Source: Thermodesulfobacteriota bacterium (GTDB lineage Bacteria; Desulfobacterota; Desulfobacteria; Desulfobacterales; JAUWMJ01). From it: 52,328 nt of DNA. This document shows, one piece after another, positions 27,167-35,791 of this stretch. Below the pieces are notes generated by a model. It saw only the letters and a list, made by a program, of their open reading frames with translations, had not been told where the DNA came from and searched no databases. Location: contig JAXHVO010000112.1 in assembly GCA_034189135.1 (NCBI GenBank), positions 1-52,328 on the forward strand, in the 5' to 3' direction. Position 1 is the first letter of the stretch; the number at the start of each line of letters is the position of its first letter. Position numbers and translations under genes: made by a program.

Positions 27167-29467
27167 ATGGACAATATTCAAAAAGCAATGCAGCATCTCA
27201 ACAAGGGTATGGACAAATGGGACCAGCGCGCCCCGGTTCCCTTTACTGAATTTCTTAAAATACTTTCCGCCGGACCTCATGAAGTGGTTCGCAATGTCTT
27301 CCAGGTCTTTCACGACATGGTCAAGGCCTATATTATAGAGGGAGTGGATGAATATCCTGATGATCCCGAATCGATTCATTATGTGAACTACGATTGCAGC
27401 AAACTTTTTGCTGAAGGAGCAGACCACCCGTTTTTTGCCGACCGGCTTTTCGCCAACCGGCTCATCAGACTGGTTGAGGCCTTAAAACGCGGGGCACAGC
27501 AAAATAAGATCTATATCTTTGAAGGCCCTCCCGGCTGCGGCAAAAGTACATTTTTAAATAACCTTTTAAAAAAATTCGAAGAGTTTGCCAATACCCAGGA
27601 AGGATTGCGCTTTGAAACCGTCTGGCGGTTCGACCGTAAAATGATGGGTGGCTTTGCCGAAAATGAAGCGGCCCCTCTTTTGGATAAATTATCCCAACTG
27701 CTTGATATCCCTCCCTCTGAACGTGGTCCGACCCCTAAGCAACAAGATGCAATTTATTTTAATGAAGATTTTATAGAAATCCCCTGCCCCAGTCATGATA
27801 ACCCCATATTAATGATACCCAAAGAACACCGCCGCGAGTTTATCGACGATCTGTTTAAAAATGATGAATTCAAATGGAAGCTTTCCACCGAAAAGGAATA
27901 CGAATGGGTATTCAAGGATAGCCCATGCACCATTTGCAGTTCTTTATACGAAGCGCTTTTAAACAAATTTAAAAATCCTGAAAAAGTTTTTGAAACCATA
28001 TTCGCCAGGCCCTATAAATTTAACCGGCGCCTGGGTGAAGGCATCAGTGTCTTCAATCCCGGTGACATGCCCATGAAGCAAAACATCATGAGCAATGCCA
28101 TGCTCCAGAGACGAATAAACAGCATTTTAAGGGACAGCAACCAGGTTAAATATATTTTTTCACAATATGCCAAGACCAACAACGGGATTTATGCCCTTAT
28201 GGATATTAAATCCCATAACAAAGAACGATTGATCGAATTGCACAACATTATCAGCGAAGGCATTCATAAGGTGGAAGATATCGAAGAAAACGTGAACTCA
28301 CTCCTTCTGGCCGTTATGAATCCGGAAGATCAAAAAAATGTCCAGGCTTTCAAATCGTTTTCCGATCGCATTGAATACATTAATATTCCCTACGTCATGG
28401 ATCTGAATACCGAGGTGGAAATTTATAGAAACATTTTCGGAAAACATATTGACGAAAGTTTTCTCCCCAGGGTGCTCCACAACTTTGCCAGGATTATTAT
28501 TTCGTCCAGGTTAAATACCCGGTCCGAATCCCTGCTGGAATGGATCGGCAACCCTGAAAAATATCGTCTGTATTGCGATCAAAACCTTCAACTTCTCAAA
28601 ATGGAAATCTATACCGGGCATATCCCCGACTGGCTGACCGAGGAAGATCGAAAACAATTGACGGCAAAACGCCGGCGCAAAATCATTGCCGAATCGGAAA
28701 AAGAGGGTATACATGGCATTTCCGGGCGTGATTCGATTAAAATATTCAATGAGCTTTACTCAATGTACGCCAAGGAAAACAAGCCCATTAACATGTCGAT
28801 TATATGCAATTATTTTACCAAAATCCGTCAGGATCTCAGCAAAACCATACCCAAAGGTTTTTTAGACTCATTGCTCCGCATGTACGACTACACCATTTTG
28901 CAGGAAGTCAAAGAGTCTTTGTATTATTACAATGAAGAACAGATATCGAGGGAAATTCAAAATTATCTTTTTGCCGTTAATTTTGAAACAGGGGCTGTGG
29001 AAACCTGCACTTATACAGGAGAAAAACTGGAAATTACCGAAGATTTTCTAAAAAGTATTGAATCTCGTCTGGTGGGAATAAATGCGAATGAAAAAAAGCG
29101 CCTGGCTTTCAGAGAAGATACCCAGAAAGAGTACACCTCCAAAACATTGACCCAGGAAATCATGGTTGAGGGAAAACCGGTGACCGAGACAAAAATTTAT
29201 CAATCTCTGCATGAAAGATATGTTTATAACCTTAAGGAAAAAGTTCTGGATCCGTTTCTGGAAAATGAGAACTTTCGGCGGGCAATAAAGGATTATGATG
29301 ACGAAGGATTTAAAGCATACGACAAAAAGATCAAAAATGACGTGACCTATCTGGTCAATAACCTATGCACCAGTTATAATTATACCAAACCGGGTGCAAA
29401 GGAAGTGTGCATTTATGTAATTGACAATGATCTGGCAAAGAAATTTTCCAATCCGCAAAAAACCTAA
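27167..29467 (+). CDS. Second PrkA-family kinase/AAA protein
   Basis: 766 aa. Walker A is GPPGCGKS at 120-127, so the N-terminus is about 25 residues longer than in the first PrkA of this cluster. CTICSSLYEALLNKF follows near 246-260, a Cys pair found in PrkA-like ATPases. Later parts MPMKQNIMSNAMLQRRINSI and DRIEYINIPYVMDL resemble the PrkA AAA core, and the C-terminal region carries PrkA-like helices. It follows spoVR by 6 bp and ends the cluster. The two kinases share architecture but are clearly diverged, so this is an old paralogue pair. A cross-regulatory relation is possible but not shown. Confidence 0.82.
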   Translation: MDNIQKAMQHLNKGMDKWDQRAPVPFTEFLKILSAGPHEVVRNVFQVFHDMVKAYIIEGVDEYPDDPESIHYVNYDCSKLFAEGADHPFFADRLFANRLIRLVEALKRGAQQNKIYIFEGPPGCGKSTFLNNLLKKFEEFANTQEGLRFETVWRFDRKMMGGFAENEAAPLLDKLSQLLDIPPSERGPTPKQQDAIYFNEDFIEIPCPSHDNPILMIPKEHRREFIDDLFKNDEFKWKLSTEKEYEWVFKDSPCTICSSLYEALLNKFKNPEKVFETIFARPYKFNRRLGEGISVFNPGDMPMKQNIMSNAMLQRRINSILRDSNQVKYIFSQYAKTNNGIYALMDIKSHNKERLIELHNIISEGIHKVEDIEENVNSLLLAVMNPEDQKNVQAFKSFSDRIEYINIPYVMDLNTEVEIYRNIFGKHIDESFLPRVLHNFARIIISSRLNTRSESLLEWIGNPEKYRLYCDQNLQLLKMEIYTGHIPDWLTEEDRKQLTAKRRRKIIAESEKEGIHGISGRDSIKIFNELYSMYAKENKPINMSIICNYFTKIRQDLSKTIPKGFLDSLLRMYDYTILQEVKESLYYYNEEQISREIQNYLFAVNFETGAVETCTYTGEKLEITEDFLKSIESRLVGINANEKKRLAFREDTQKEYTSKTLTQEIMVEGKPVTETKIYQSLHERYVYNLKEKVLDPFLENENFRRAIKDYDDEGFKAYDKKIKNDVTYLVNNLCTSYNYTKPGAKEVCIYVIDNDLAKKFSNPQKT

Positions 29468-29472
29468 CTTTC

Positions 29473-29658
29473 TTATTCGTTCACTGCGTCCATCTGGGCT
29501 TTTAAACAATCGCAATATTCATCAAAAATAAAATACATACACTTGTTTCTCAAGCTGGATTTTTCATAAAATCTACAGTTGGTTTGCTCTGAATCACTGG
29601 CAGCCGTGCAAACAGACATCATTTCTTTTTTGCAGAAACTTACCACTGGGCCTTGCAT
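29473..29658 (-). CDS. Small Cys-rich protein, unknown function
   Basis: 61 aa from the ATG at 29658, chosen because AAGGGGGTGAGTGAA precedes it on the minus strand; the frame is open further to 29781. Six cysteines (FCKKE, SVCTA, NCRFYE, KCMYF, YCDCLK) suggest metal or disulfide binding, and the C-terminal FDEYCDCLKAQ recalls short conserved proteins of unknown role in sulfate reducers. It is convergent with the second prkA gene, only 5 bp from its stop. Confidence 0.55.
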   Translation of the reverse strand: MQGPVVSFCKKEMMSVCTAASDSEQTNCRFYEKSSLRNKCMYFIFDEYCDCLKAQMDAVNE

Positions 29659-29781
29659 TTCACTCACCCCCTTCATAAAATATTTATGCTTTGAAAAAGC
29701 AGTTTCAATATAAATCTTCCTGTTTTTATTATCGACACGTTTTAAAAAAACCTGAAGCGATTTTTTTAGGCGGTGCTGCAA

Positions 29782-30090
29782 AATAGCAAAAAAAATATTT
29801 TTTCTTTATTAAGGAATGCAGAAAGCATGCCAAAAAAATCAATATTAAAATAGTCTTTCATTCAATGGAGTTGGTGATGTTTTCAAAAAACAGAATCGGC
29901 TGAATAAGACAAAAAGCGCCAATTTTTTTAGCGCAGTACGTCAAATCCTTGGCTTGCTGTTCAAATTAGCGGCCATAAATAACCGAAAAGATATGTGGTA
30001 GAGGGAATTTCAAAACGGCATTTTTCGAAGCTCGCTTTGAAATATTTGAGGTGGTTTATAGCAAAATACAAAGGACGAGATGACCCGGCC
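29782..30090. other. AT-rich intergenic stretch without a recognised gene
   Basis: Between the Cys-rich gene and the terminator. Runs of A and T, no frame with a plausible start and site, and no clear repeat. Nothing identified. Confidence 0.5.
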
Positions 30091-30117
30091 AAAAAAGCCG
30101 GGTCCTGAGGACCCGGC
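30091..30117 (-). terminator. Intrinsic terminator of the SHOCT gene
   Basis: On the minus strand the stem GCCGGGTCC-TCA-GGACCCGGC (30097-30117) is followed by TTTTTT. The 9-bp GC-rich stem with a 3-base loop and a T-run is textbook. It lies about 80 bp past the stop of the 30196-30921 gene. Confidence 0.85.
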
Positions 30118-30195
30118 CTTGGGTTTTCCTTTAAAAGGATGGTAATCTTTTTAACTCCAAAGACGTACCAAAGAAGTCAGAAATCCGCCTTCTGG

Positions 30196-30921
30196 CTACA
30201 GGCTTTCCAGCAATGCTGCTTTTTTCTTGTCATATTCTTCCTGGGTGATCAATCCCTTATCTAACAGCCTTTTTAATAACAGGATTTTTTCTTCCACACT
30301 GGTGGCCGTATCCGGTTTCTTTTGGTCTCGTCTGATAATTTCAGGCCCTGTCCTGCCTTTACTATTAAATACGATCCTTTCCGTGGTTCTCTTGTTTTTC
30401 CAGTAGAGCCACACATTGCCGTTGCGACTGGGCGTGGCATGCTCCGGAGGAGGACCGTAACAGATAAAAACGGCTTCCTTGCTCATCCCGTTTTGTATTA
30501 TTCCTTTTTTAATCGCATTTATTTCATGTTGAGTCAGCCCTGCGGTTAATTCAGCAAAATTTTTGGTAGTAAACATCATACGTTTATAGTCTTCAATGGT
30601 TTTTCCGGGATGATAGTTTTTGGTGTAGAAAATTTTGTAATTTTTATTGTTGGTCGTCGTTTTAAAACTAATTATTTTTCTGCAATCATGGCCATAACAA
30701 AAATCTGTGACTTTAGACTTGCTGATCTCCGTCCCGGCAGGTATAAATGATCTTCCGCCTTTATAGTTAATACACTTCATGTTAAACCCACTCCATTTCC
30801 AAATGTTGTATGCAGTATACAGTTTTTGTTGCGAAATGGCTTTGTCTTTAGCATAGCAAAAAACGGCGGATAAAACTATCATGAGCATGATGGTTGGTGT
30901 AACTCTTAATAGGTATCGCAT
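30196..30921 (-). CDS. Secreted protein with C-terminal SHOCT domain
   Basis: 241 aa. The N-terminal signal peptide is about 1-24 (hydrophobic run ending VFCYA|K). The middle region has four cysteines and a GPPPEHATPSRNGNVWLYW segment near 155-175 that resembles SmpA/OmlA-type modules (a 'GMSKEAVFICYGPP' helix-strand pattern). The end (about 212-241), LLLKRLLDKGLITQEEYDKKKAALLESL, is a SHOCT short C-terminal domain, thought to mediate oligomerisation or membrane interaction. It is probably a periplasmic or outer-membrane-associated protein of unknown role. It is divergent from the CsgG-like gene 400 bp away. Confidence 0.7.
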   Translation of the reverse strand: MRYLLRVTPTIMLMIVLSAVFCYAKDKAISQQKLYTAYNIWKWSGFNMKCINYKGGRSFIPAGTEISKSKVTDFCYGHDCRKIISFKTTTNNKNYKIFYTKNYHPGKTIEDYKRMMFTTKNFAELTAGLTQHEINAIKKGIIQNGMSKEAVFICYGPPPEHATPSRNGNVWLYWKNKRTTERIVFNSKGRTGPEIIRRDQKKPDTATSVEEKILLLKRLLDKGLITQEEYDKKKAALLESL

Positions 30922-31324
30922 AATTTCCCCCTTAAGATTGCTGGTTTTCCATAAAATTTATATGTCAATTGATAAGCCGGGGCCACTCAAAATGGCTCTT
31001 TAACATGTTTAATTATTATCGCAATAGAAACAATCTGTCAATTCTTGATGGTGTGGCCATTCGAATTCACCCTTCTGATGAGCAAGATTAAGCCGAGAAA
31101 ACTACCAATACCCCAATATCCATCATCAATCATCCCAAACTAACTTCCCCAATCATTGCAGAACCTGTTGGTCGGCCAAAGAATTTTTCGCTTCACCTTA
31201 GAGGTCAACCAGGAGCTTACATAACAGGTATTTCATGAATCCGGATAGTGATGATTTTATGAATTTGTATGAACCCCCATTTTATGATATCCAAGGGTAA
31301 ATTAAATATGAGGAAAAATAAAAA
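30922..31324. other. Divergent intergenic region (403 bp)
   Basis: Separates the minus-strand SHOCT gene from the plus-strand CsgG/HEAT gene and must hold both promoters. On the minus side TTGACA occurs near 30964-30969 without a well-spaced -10. On the plus side a TATGAT-like box lies about 40 bp before the gene. No repeat or RNA element recognised. Confidence 0.45.
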
Positions 31325-33307
31325 ATGAAAAAACAATCCCGATACCCAAAGCCCTGTATCACAACATTTAAACATAAGGAAATCATTACCCTTACTGCGT
31401 TTTGGCTCATATTCTTCTGCGGCCTGTCTTTTTCATATACTGCAGAGGCCGGTCAAAGTATTCCTCAGGCAATAAAAAAGTTTGCCAAAAATAAAAAACG
31501 CATGAGAATTGCGGTTCTTGATTTTGCCAATACCTCGGGCGAAAAGACCCGGTTTGACGGCTATATCGCAGATACAATTGTAAGCGAGTTAAGCAAGTAT
31601 TCATTGACGCTCTTAGAAAGGAAGAGACTTAAAATGCTCTTAAAAGAGCATGCCCTTTCCCAATCCGGTGTAATTGATTCCAAAAAGGCCCTTAAGATGG
31701 GTATGCTGCTGCCTCTAGATGCGATTGTATCGGGTTCATATACTCATATGGGTCACAGTGTGGTTATAAACGGCAGGTTTATTCATGTTGGATCAGGTGA
31801 AATTTTGTATGCGTTTACTGCATCAATAAAAACTCAAATTGAAAAACAACCAAAAGATAAAGAGAAACCGACATGCGAGCCCATTTGGCAACCGGTGAAT
31901 CAGTCATTGAAAAACTTGAAAGACAAGAAGGCGATCAATTATGCTGTTGATTGCGCCACAGGGATTCCCTTTGAAGGTGAATGCGGAAAGATTCATTACC
32001 AGGTGATGTCTACCTTTATCCGGTTCAATATATTTCCTCAAAAATATAATAAATTTTTAATTGACACCCTGATATCTATAAATGATCCCTCAAATGACGA
32101 ACGAACGAGGGCGATCGCAAGGTTTTTATCAGCAGACAAAACGGTGGACAATGCAGAGTGGAAAGCCATGCTGACCGCTCTTAAGAAAATGAATGATTAT
32201 GCCCTGCATATCCATCTTTCATCCATGTTAAACCATAAGTATGAGAAAAAGAGCAAAGTCAGAAAAAGGATCGATGAAATCATCAAGCTGACAAAAGCAA
32301 AAAAGATAGGCCGACCTTTGTCGTTTACCAAAGAAAAGATGTTTTTTTCCCTCCTTTCCGGTTTAAACGTATATCACCGGAAGAATATGGCCCATTGTGT
32401 ATATATGTTTGAAAAATATCAAGCGCTGATTCCTCATAATGACAAATATAGTAAAAAAGCCGCCAAACTTTTAAACATAATTTATCTGGTGGACAATGAC
32501 AGGGATATACAAAAAAAAGCACTGAAAAATTTAATACGTTTTTATCAAAATCGTGAAAAATCCGAACTGTTGGCCACCAGAATAACTGAGACCATACGCA
32601 GTATAGAATCGAAGATAGATGACCGGTATGAGCAAGATGAAAACAAAAAAAGAAATTATAAAAATGATCTCAAAACAATAAACAAGTCCCTACCGGATAT
32701 GATATGTATGTCTGTTGCGGCAGCCAGGAAAAAAGGATTCCGCTCACAGGTAGAGGACCGTATCGAATACATACTAAAATATAATATCCCATGCGAACAT
32801 GCCCCCTCTATCAGGGACCTTGAAAATGATATGCGATCCGGCGATTGGGACAGGAAGCTTAAGGCTATCGAACTCCTTTCGAAAATAGGAACCGCGGCAA
32901 AACCAGCCGAGCAGACCGTCATCAAATATCTTGGCCAGCAGGGTTTTGGTCGTAAAGGCGGCAGGCTGCGCCGTTTTTGCGCGGTTACCCTGGGAAACAT
33001 AAAAACCACTGACCCCAAAGGGATTACCCTTTTAATCGAATCGTTTCCCGACTATAATAACGGCGTGTCCCATGAGGCCAAGGAAACCATTAAAAAGATA
33101 AATGTGGCGGCCCTGCCATATCTAATAAAAGGACTTGCGCACGAACACCACGCAGTCCGCTATGGGTGTGCGGAAGCACTGGGCAATCTCGGCCGTGAAG
33201 CTGAACAAGCGGTTGAAGAATTGAAGAAAATTGCCCAAAAAGATGACAACCCTTATGTACGCAAGCAGGCGAAAGGGGCTGTTCAAATGATAGAGAACAG
33301 TTTTTAG
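31325..33307 (+). CDS. CsgG/FlgO-like N-terminal domain with C-terminal HEAT repeats
   Basis: 660 aa exported protein. A hydrophobic export segment (about 22-42, ending TAEAG) precedes a CsgG/FlgO-like domain at about 58-170 (RIAVLDFANTSG ... DTIVSELSKYSLTLLERKRL ... DAIVSGSYTHMGHSVVINGR). A long helical, Lys-rich middle follows. At about 500-655 there are HEAT-type repeats (AIELLSKIGTAAKPAEQTVI, CAEALGNLGREAEQAVEEL). CsgG-like domains build envelope assemblies such as curli secretion pores or sit in flagellar outer-membrane proteins; the HEAT part suggests a protein-binding scaffold. A ribosome-binding site (GAGGAAA) precedes the ATG. The combination is unusual in my reading. Confidence 0.7.
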   Translation: MKKQSRYPKPCITTFKHKEIITLTAFWLIFFCGLSFSYTAEAGQSIPQAIKKFAKNKKRMRIAVLDFANTSGEKTRFDGYIADTIVSELSKYSLTLLERKRLKMLLKEHALSQSGVIDSKKALKMGMLLPLDAIVSGSYTHMGHSVVINGRFIHVGSGEILYAFTASIKTQIEKQPKDKEKPTCEPIWQPVNQSLKNLKDKKAINYAVDCATGIPFEGECGKIHYQVMSTFIRFNIFPQKYNKFLIDTLISINDPSNDERTRAIARFLSADKTVDNAEWKAMLTALKKMNDYALHIHLSSMLNHKYEKKSKVRKRIDEIIKLTKAKKIGRPLSFTKEKMFFSLLSGLNVYHRKNMAHCVYMFEKYQALIPHNDKYSKKAAKLLNIIYLVDNDRDIQKKALKNLIRFYQNREKSELLATRITETIRSIESKIDDRYEQDENKKRNYKNDLKTINKSLPDMICMSVAAARKKGFRSQVEDRIEYILKYNIPCEHAPSIRDLENDMRSGDWDRKLKAIELLSKIGTAAKPAEQTVIKYLGQQGFGRKGGRLRRFCAVTLGNIKTTDPKGITLLIESFPDYNNGVSHEAKETIKKINVAALPYLIKGLAHEHHAVRYGCAEALGNLGREAEQAVEELKKIAQKDDNPYVRKQAKGAVQMIENSF

Positions 33308-33470
33308 CTATCTGTTTAAATATTCGGCTGCTTTATCTGGCCTTTGTGTCTGCTTTTAAAATCATTTTTTCTTTGGTGTCCGATACTGTTTGCCGTAAAC
33401 ATATTCCGTTTTAAATGATAAAAAACTCAGAAGAAAGAACAAACGGAACATATTTATTAGAAACAAACAG

Positions 33471-33730
33471 TCGTTTTTCAATCCTAGCTCGGTTCGACCA
33501 GGGAATCGCCTATTACCCCGTTTCCAGACTTAACAATCTTTTCTATAAAGGAAGGTACGGCAGCTATCTCGCTTCAATTAGATTTGAGATAGCCCCAAGA
33601 AACAGAATCCCACGGCGGTGTTGATCGTCTCTGCCTGTATGGGTTTAACTAAGAAGATAGGGGGCGTTTAACATACCGATCTCATTTGTTAAGTCTGGAA
33701 ACGGGGTAATAGGCGATTCCCTGGTCAAAC
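33471..33730 (-). mobile_element. Structured intergenic element, copy 3 (inverted orientation)
   Basis: The core is on the opposite strand to copies 1 and 2. Perfect 40-bp inverted arms lie at 33496-33535 and 33687-33726 and enclose a 151-bp core. The arms are about three-quarters identical to those of copy 2, yet the two arms agree exactly with each other. The internal stem is GCTATCTC/GAGATAGC (33563-33570 with 33586-33593), different in sequence from the stems of the other copies. The core shares long stretches with copy 2, for example GGCAGAGACGATCAA. The outer terminal repeats are degraded: GTTTTTCAATCC remains at the left, nothing clear at the right. Confidence 0.78.
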
Positions 33731-33818
33731 TTTAGGTTTCATGTTTCGTTGTGCCCAGTCGGGCAAGAAAATTTGTGGAAACAGTATACAAGAAATGAAG
33801 CTAAGATGCCAAAATAGA

Positions 33819-34016
33819 CTGCGCAAGAAAGTATAAAGGGTGTTTTCCGAACCAGACACGGCCCCTTTTGTCACTTACTTCCTTGCGCAACTTTTTGAAG
33901 TGGTTAAAAAACCACCAATGAAAGGAGGGAAGATGAAAAAAGATGTAAGCTGTGGGCGGCCCCTCTCCAAGGACCGCCCCTATGCGAAAAAAGCAGTGCG
34001 TTCTCCGACACACTGA
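33819..34016 (+). other. Structured stretch with a possible 27-codon frame
   Basis: TGCGCAAG with adjoining bases (33819-33842) can pair with the complementary stretch near 33867-33893. Then AAAGGAGGGAAG precedes ATG 33933 and a 27-codon frame ending TGA at 34016. Inside the frame, GGGCGG and CCGCCC can form a hairpin. The site is excellent but the peptide is short, basic and unrecognised; it may be chance or a small leader. Confidence 0.25.
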
Positions 34017-34342
34017 AAATTAATCTAAAGCAAACTTTGTGCCAAACTATCAAGATTGATTGATAATCCAAAATAACAGGCAGTTAAGAAAATCTTACCT
34101 GGAAAGCAGAACCATTCTACCCTCTTTTTTTGTGAAAAATATTTCAGAAAAAATATGAAAAGTTTTTCACAAAGCAATGCCGACAGCGAATACCCTAGGA
34201 CAACGTATTTTTAAAATAATACTGCCGTTGAAACCGGTCCGGGAATTAAAAATCTTTCTTGTGCCAACATAAACGGGTTTTGATTTTATCACTGGCTTGA
34301 GTGAAAGACATCTTGAGGGAACTTCCTGTTTTTTTGGGTAAA
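34017..34342. other. Non-coding stretch downstream of rarD
   Basis: AT-rich, lies beyond the 3' end of the minus-strand rarD gene. It has a minus-strand frame of 88 codons (34167-34433) that overlaps rarD and lacks family features. No terminator with a T-run was found. Nothing else identified. Confidence 0.45.
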
Positions 34343-35260
34343 TCAGGAGGGAACAAGATTGTTCCGTCTGTAATAACGTATAGAGTCCGTGGTGTATATG
34401 GCCAAAGCGGTCCAGATGAACACAAAGGTCCACACCTGAGCCATGGAAAACGGCTCATTAAATGCAAAAATCGCTAAAAGGAACATACCGCTTGGAGCGA
34501 TATACTGCAGCAGCCCTACTGTGGAAAGTAGAATACGTCTTGCGCCCAATGTAAAAAAAAGCAGTGGAACAGCGGTAACCAAAGAGGCGCCCATCAACAG
34601 CAAATCCGTTCCATGGCTCACCCGAAATATAGATCCCATCCCCTTTACATCCAAGTATACCAGGTAAATTGTAGCGGGAAAGGAAAGCACCATAGTTTCA
34701 ACGGTTAGCCCCACCACCGAACTCACCGCAACGACCTTACGGATCAAACCATAAAAGCCGAATGTTAAGGCCAGAGTGATAGAAATCCAGGGAAAAACAC
34801 CATGGTGAACGGTAAGATATAAAACACCGACACCGGCCAATACCACCGCCAGAATTTGAGGTTGCCTCAAACGTTCCTTTAAAAATATGACTCCCAAAAC
34901 AACGTTTACCAGCGGGTTGATATAATATCCGAGACTTGCCTGTATAAGATGGTCGTTATTAACCGCCCATATGTACAGTAACCAGTTGCAGCCCACCAAA
35001 ACCCCCGTTGCCGAAAGAATAAGCAGCATGCGTCGATTTTTCACCATATCAGTGAACTCTTGCCAGCGACGCTGTAAAATGACTAAAGGCATCAGAAATA
35101 CAAAAGACCACACAACCCGGTGCAATATGATTTCCAAAGCAGGTACCGCTCCAAGCGCTTTCCAATAAAAAGGGCTGAGACCCCATATTAAAAATGCAGA
35201 GGAGGCATAAAAGGTACCTAAAACCGGCTCGGTCCTTGATGATGAATGAGCAGGTGGCAT
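34343..35260 (-). CDS. rarD: EamA-family permease RarD
   Basis: 305 aa inner-membrane protein of the drug/metabolite transporter superfamily. Ten hydrophobic segments form two EamA halves. It begins GTFYASSAFLIWGLSPFYWKAL (residues about 15-36), and the motif NWLLYIWAVNNDHLIQASLGYYINPL (about 95-120) is characteristic of RarD; LLQYIAPSGMFLLAIFAFNEPF lies near 250-271. The physiological substrate of RarD is not settled; overexpression in Pseudomonas and E. coli has been linked to chloramphenicol phenotypes. A GGAG lies about 12 bases before the ATG. It lies behind a cupin gene in the same direction. Confidence 0.88.
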   Translation of the reverse strand: MPPAHSSSRTEPVLGTFYASSAFLIWGLSPFYWKALGAVPALEIILHRVVWSFVFLMPLVILQRRWQEFTDMVKNRRMLLILSATGVLVGCNWLLYIWAVNNDHLIQASLGYYINPLVNVVLGVIFLKERLRQPQILAVVLAGVGVLYLTVHHGVFPWISITLALTFGFYGLIRKVVAVSSVVGLTVETMVLSFPATIYLVYLDVKGMGSIFRVSHGTDLLLMGASLVTAVPLLFFTLGARRILLSTVGLLQYIAPSGMFLLAIFAFNEPFSMAQVWTFVFIWTALAIYTTDSIRYYRRNNLVPS

Positions 35261-35291
35261 ACTATTTTAAGGCTCCGTATAGATCTTTGCT

Positions 35292-35636
35292 TTATATAAG
35301 CGCCGGACAAAACACATCATATATCAGCAAATCTTGTGACACATTAAAAATTTTATGTTTCTTGCCTTTTGGCACCCGTACAATGACTCCGGGTTCCAGT
35401 GAAAAACTCCCTGTCCCATCCACCCACATCACCGCTTTTCCCTGCAACAGATAGAGGATATCATCCTGCTCCTCATGGATATGTTGGGGGACTTCCTTTC
35501 CCGCTGGAACATTAACCAGCATACAGGTCACGTTCAACCCATGTTCTTTCTGCGAAATCAAAGGCTTGATCATAATTCCTTGTGCCGAAGGGTGGGGTAT
35601 CCAGGAAATCTTTTCCGCTGATCGACAAATTTCCAT
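35292..35636 (-). CDS. Small cupin-domain protein
   Basis: 114 aa single-domain cupin. First cupin motif: PQHIHEEQDDILYLLQGKAVMW (about 50-71), with the His-x-His-x4-Glu-like metal residues. Second motif: VRVPKGKKHKIFN (about 87-99). A strong AAAGGAGG site precedes the ATG. Such cupins bind a metal ion and act as dioxygenases, isomerases or ligand-binding proteins; the specific role is not visible. It lies between the amidohydrolase and rarD, all on the minus strand, and is possibly co-transcribed with rarD (31-bp gap). Confidence 0.8.
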   Translation of the reverse strand: MEICRSAEKISWIPHPSAQGIMIKPLISQKEHGLNVTCMLVNVPAGKEVPQHIHEEQDDILYLLQGKAVMWVDGTGSFSLEPGVIVRVPKGKKHKIFNVSQDLLIYDVFCPALI

Positions 35637-35791
35637 TTGAATCCTCCTTTATTTTTAAAAGGGTTCTCTTTCTGCTTTTCCCGTTTTGCCTGCCTCTTTT
35701 ACATTACGGATTCAGCCGACCTATTTTTGACGATTTACTATTTTTTCCGGTGTCCAATACTAGTTCAAGCTGTATCACCCCGGTTCCCGCC

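Noticed and set aside
33529-33693. Integron attC site: ACTTAAC and GTTAAGT at the ends of the core in copy 3 look like attC core sites.
   Set aside because: The other copies do not keep the required bases, the arms extend well beyond the sites as 40-bp perfect stems, and there is no integrase or gene cassette around.
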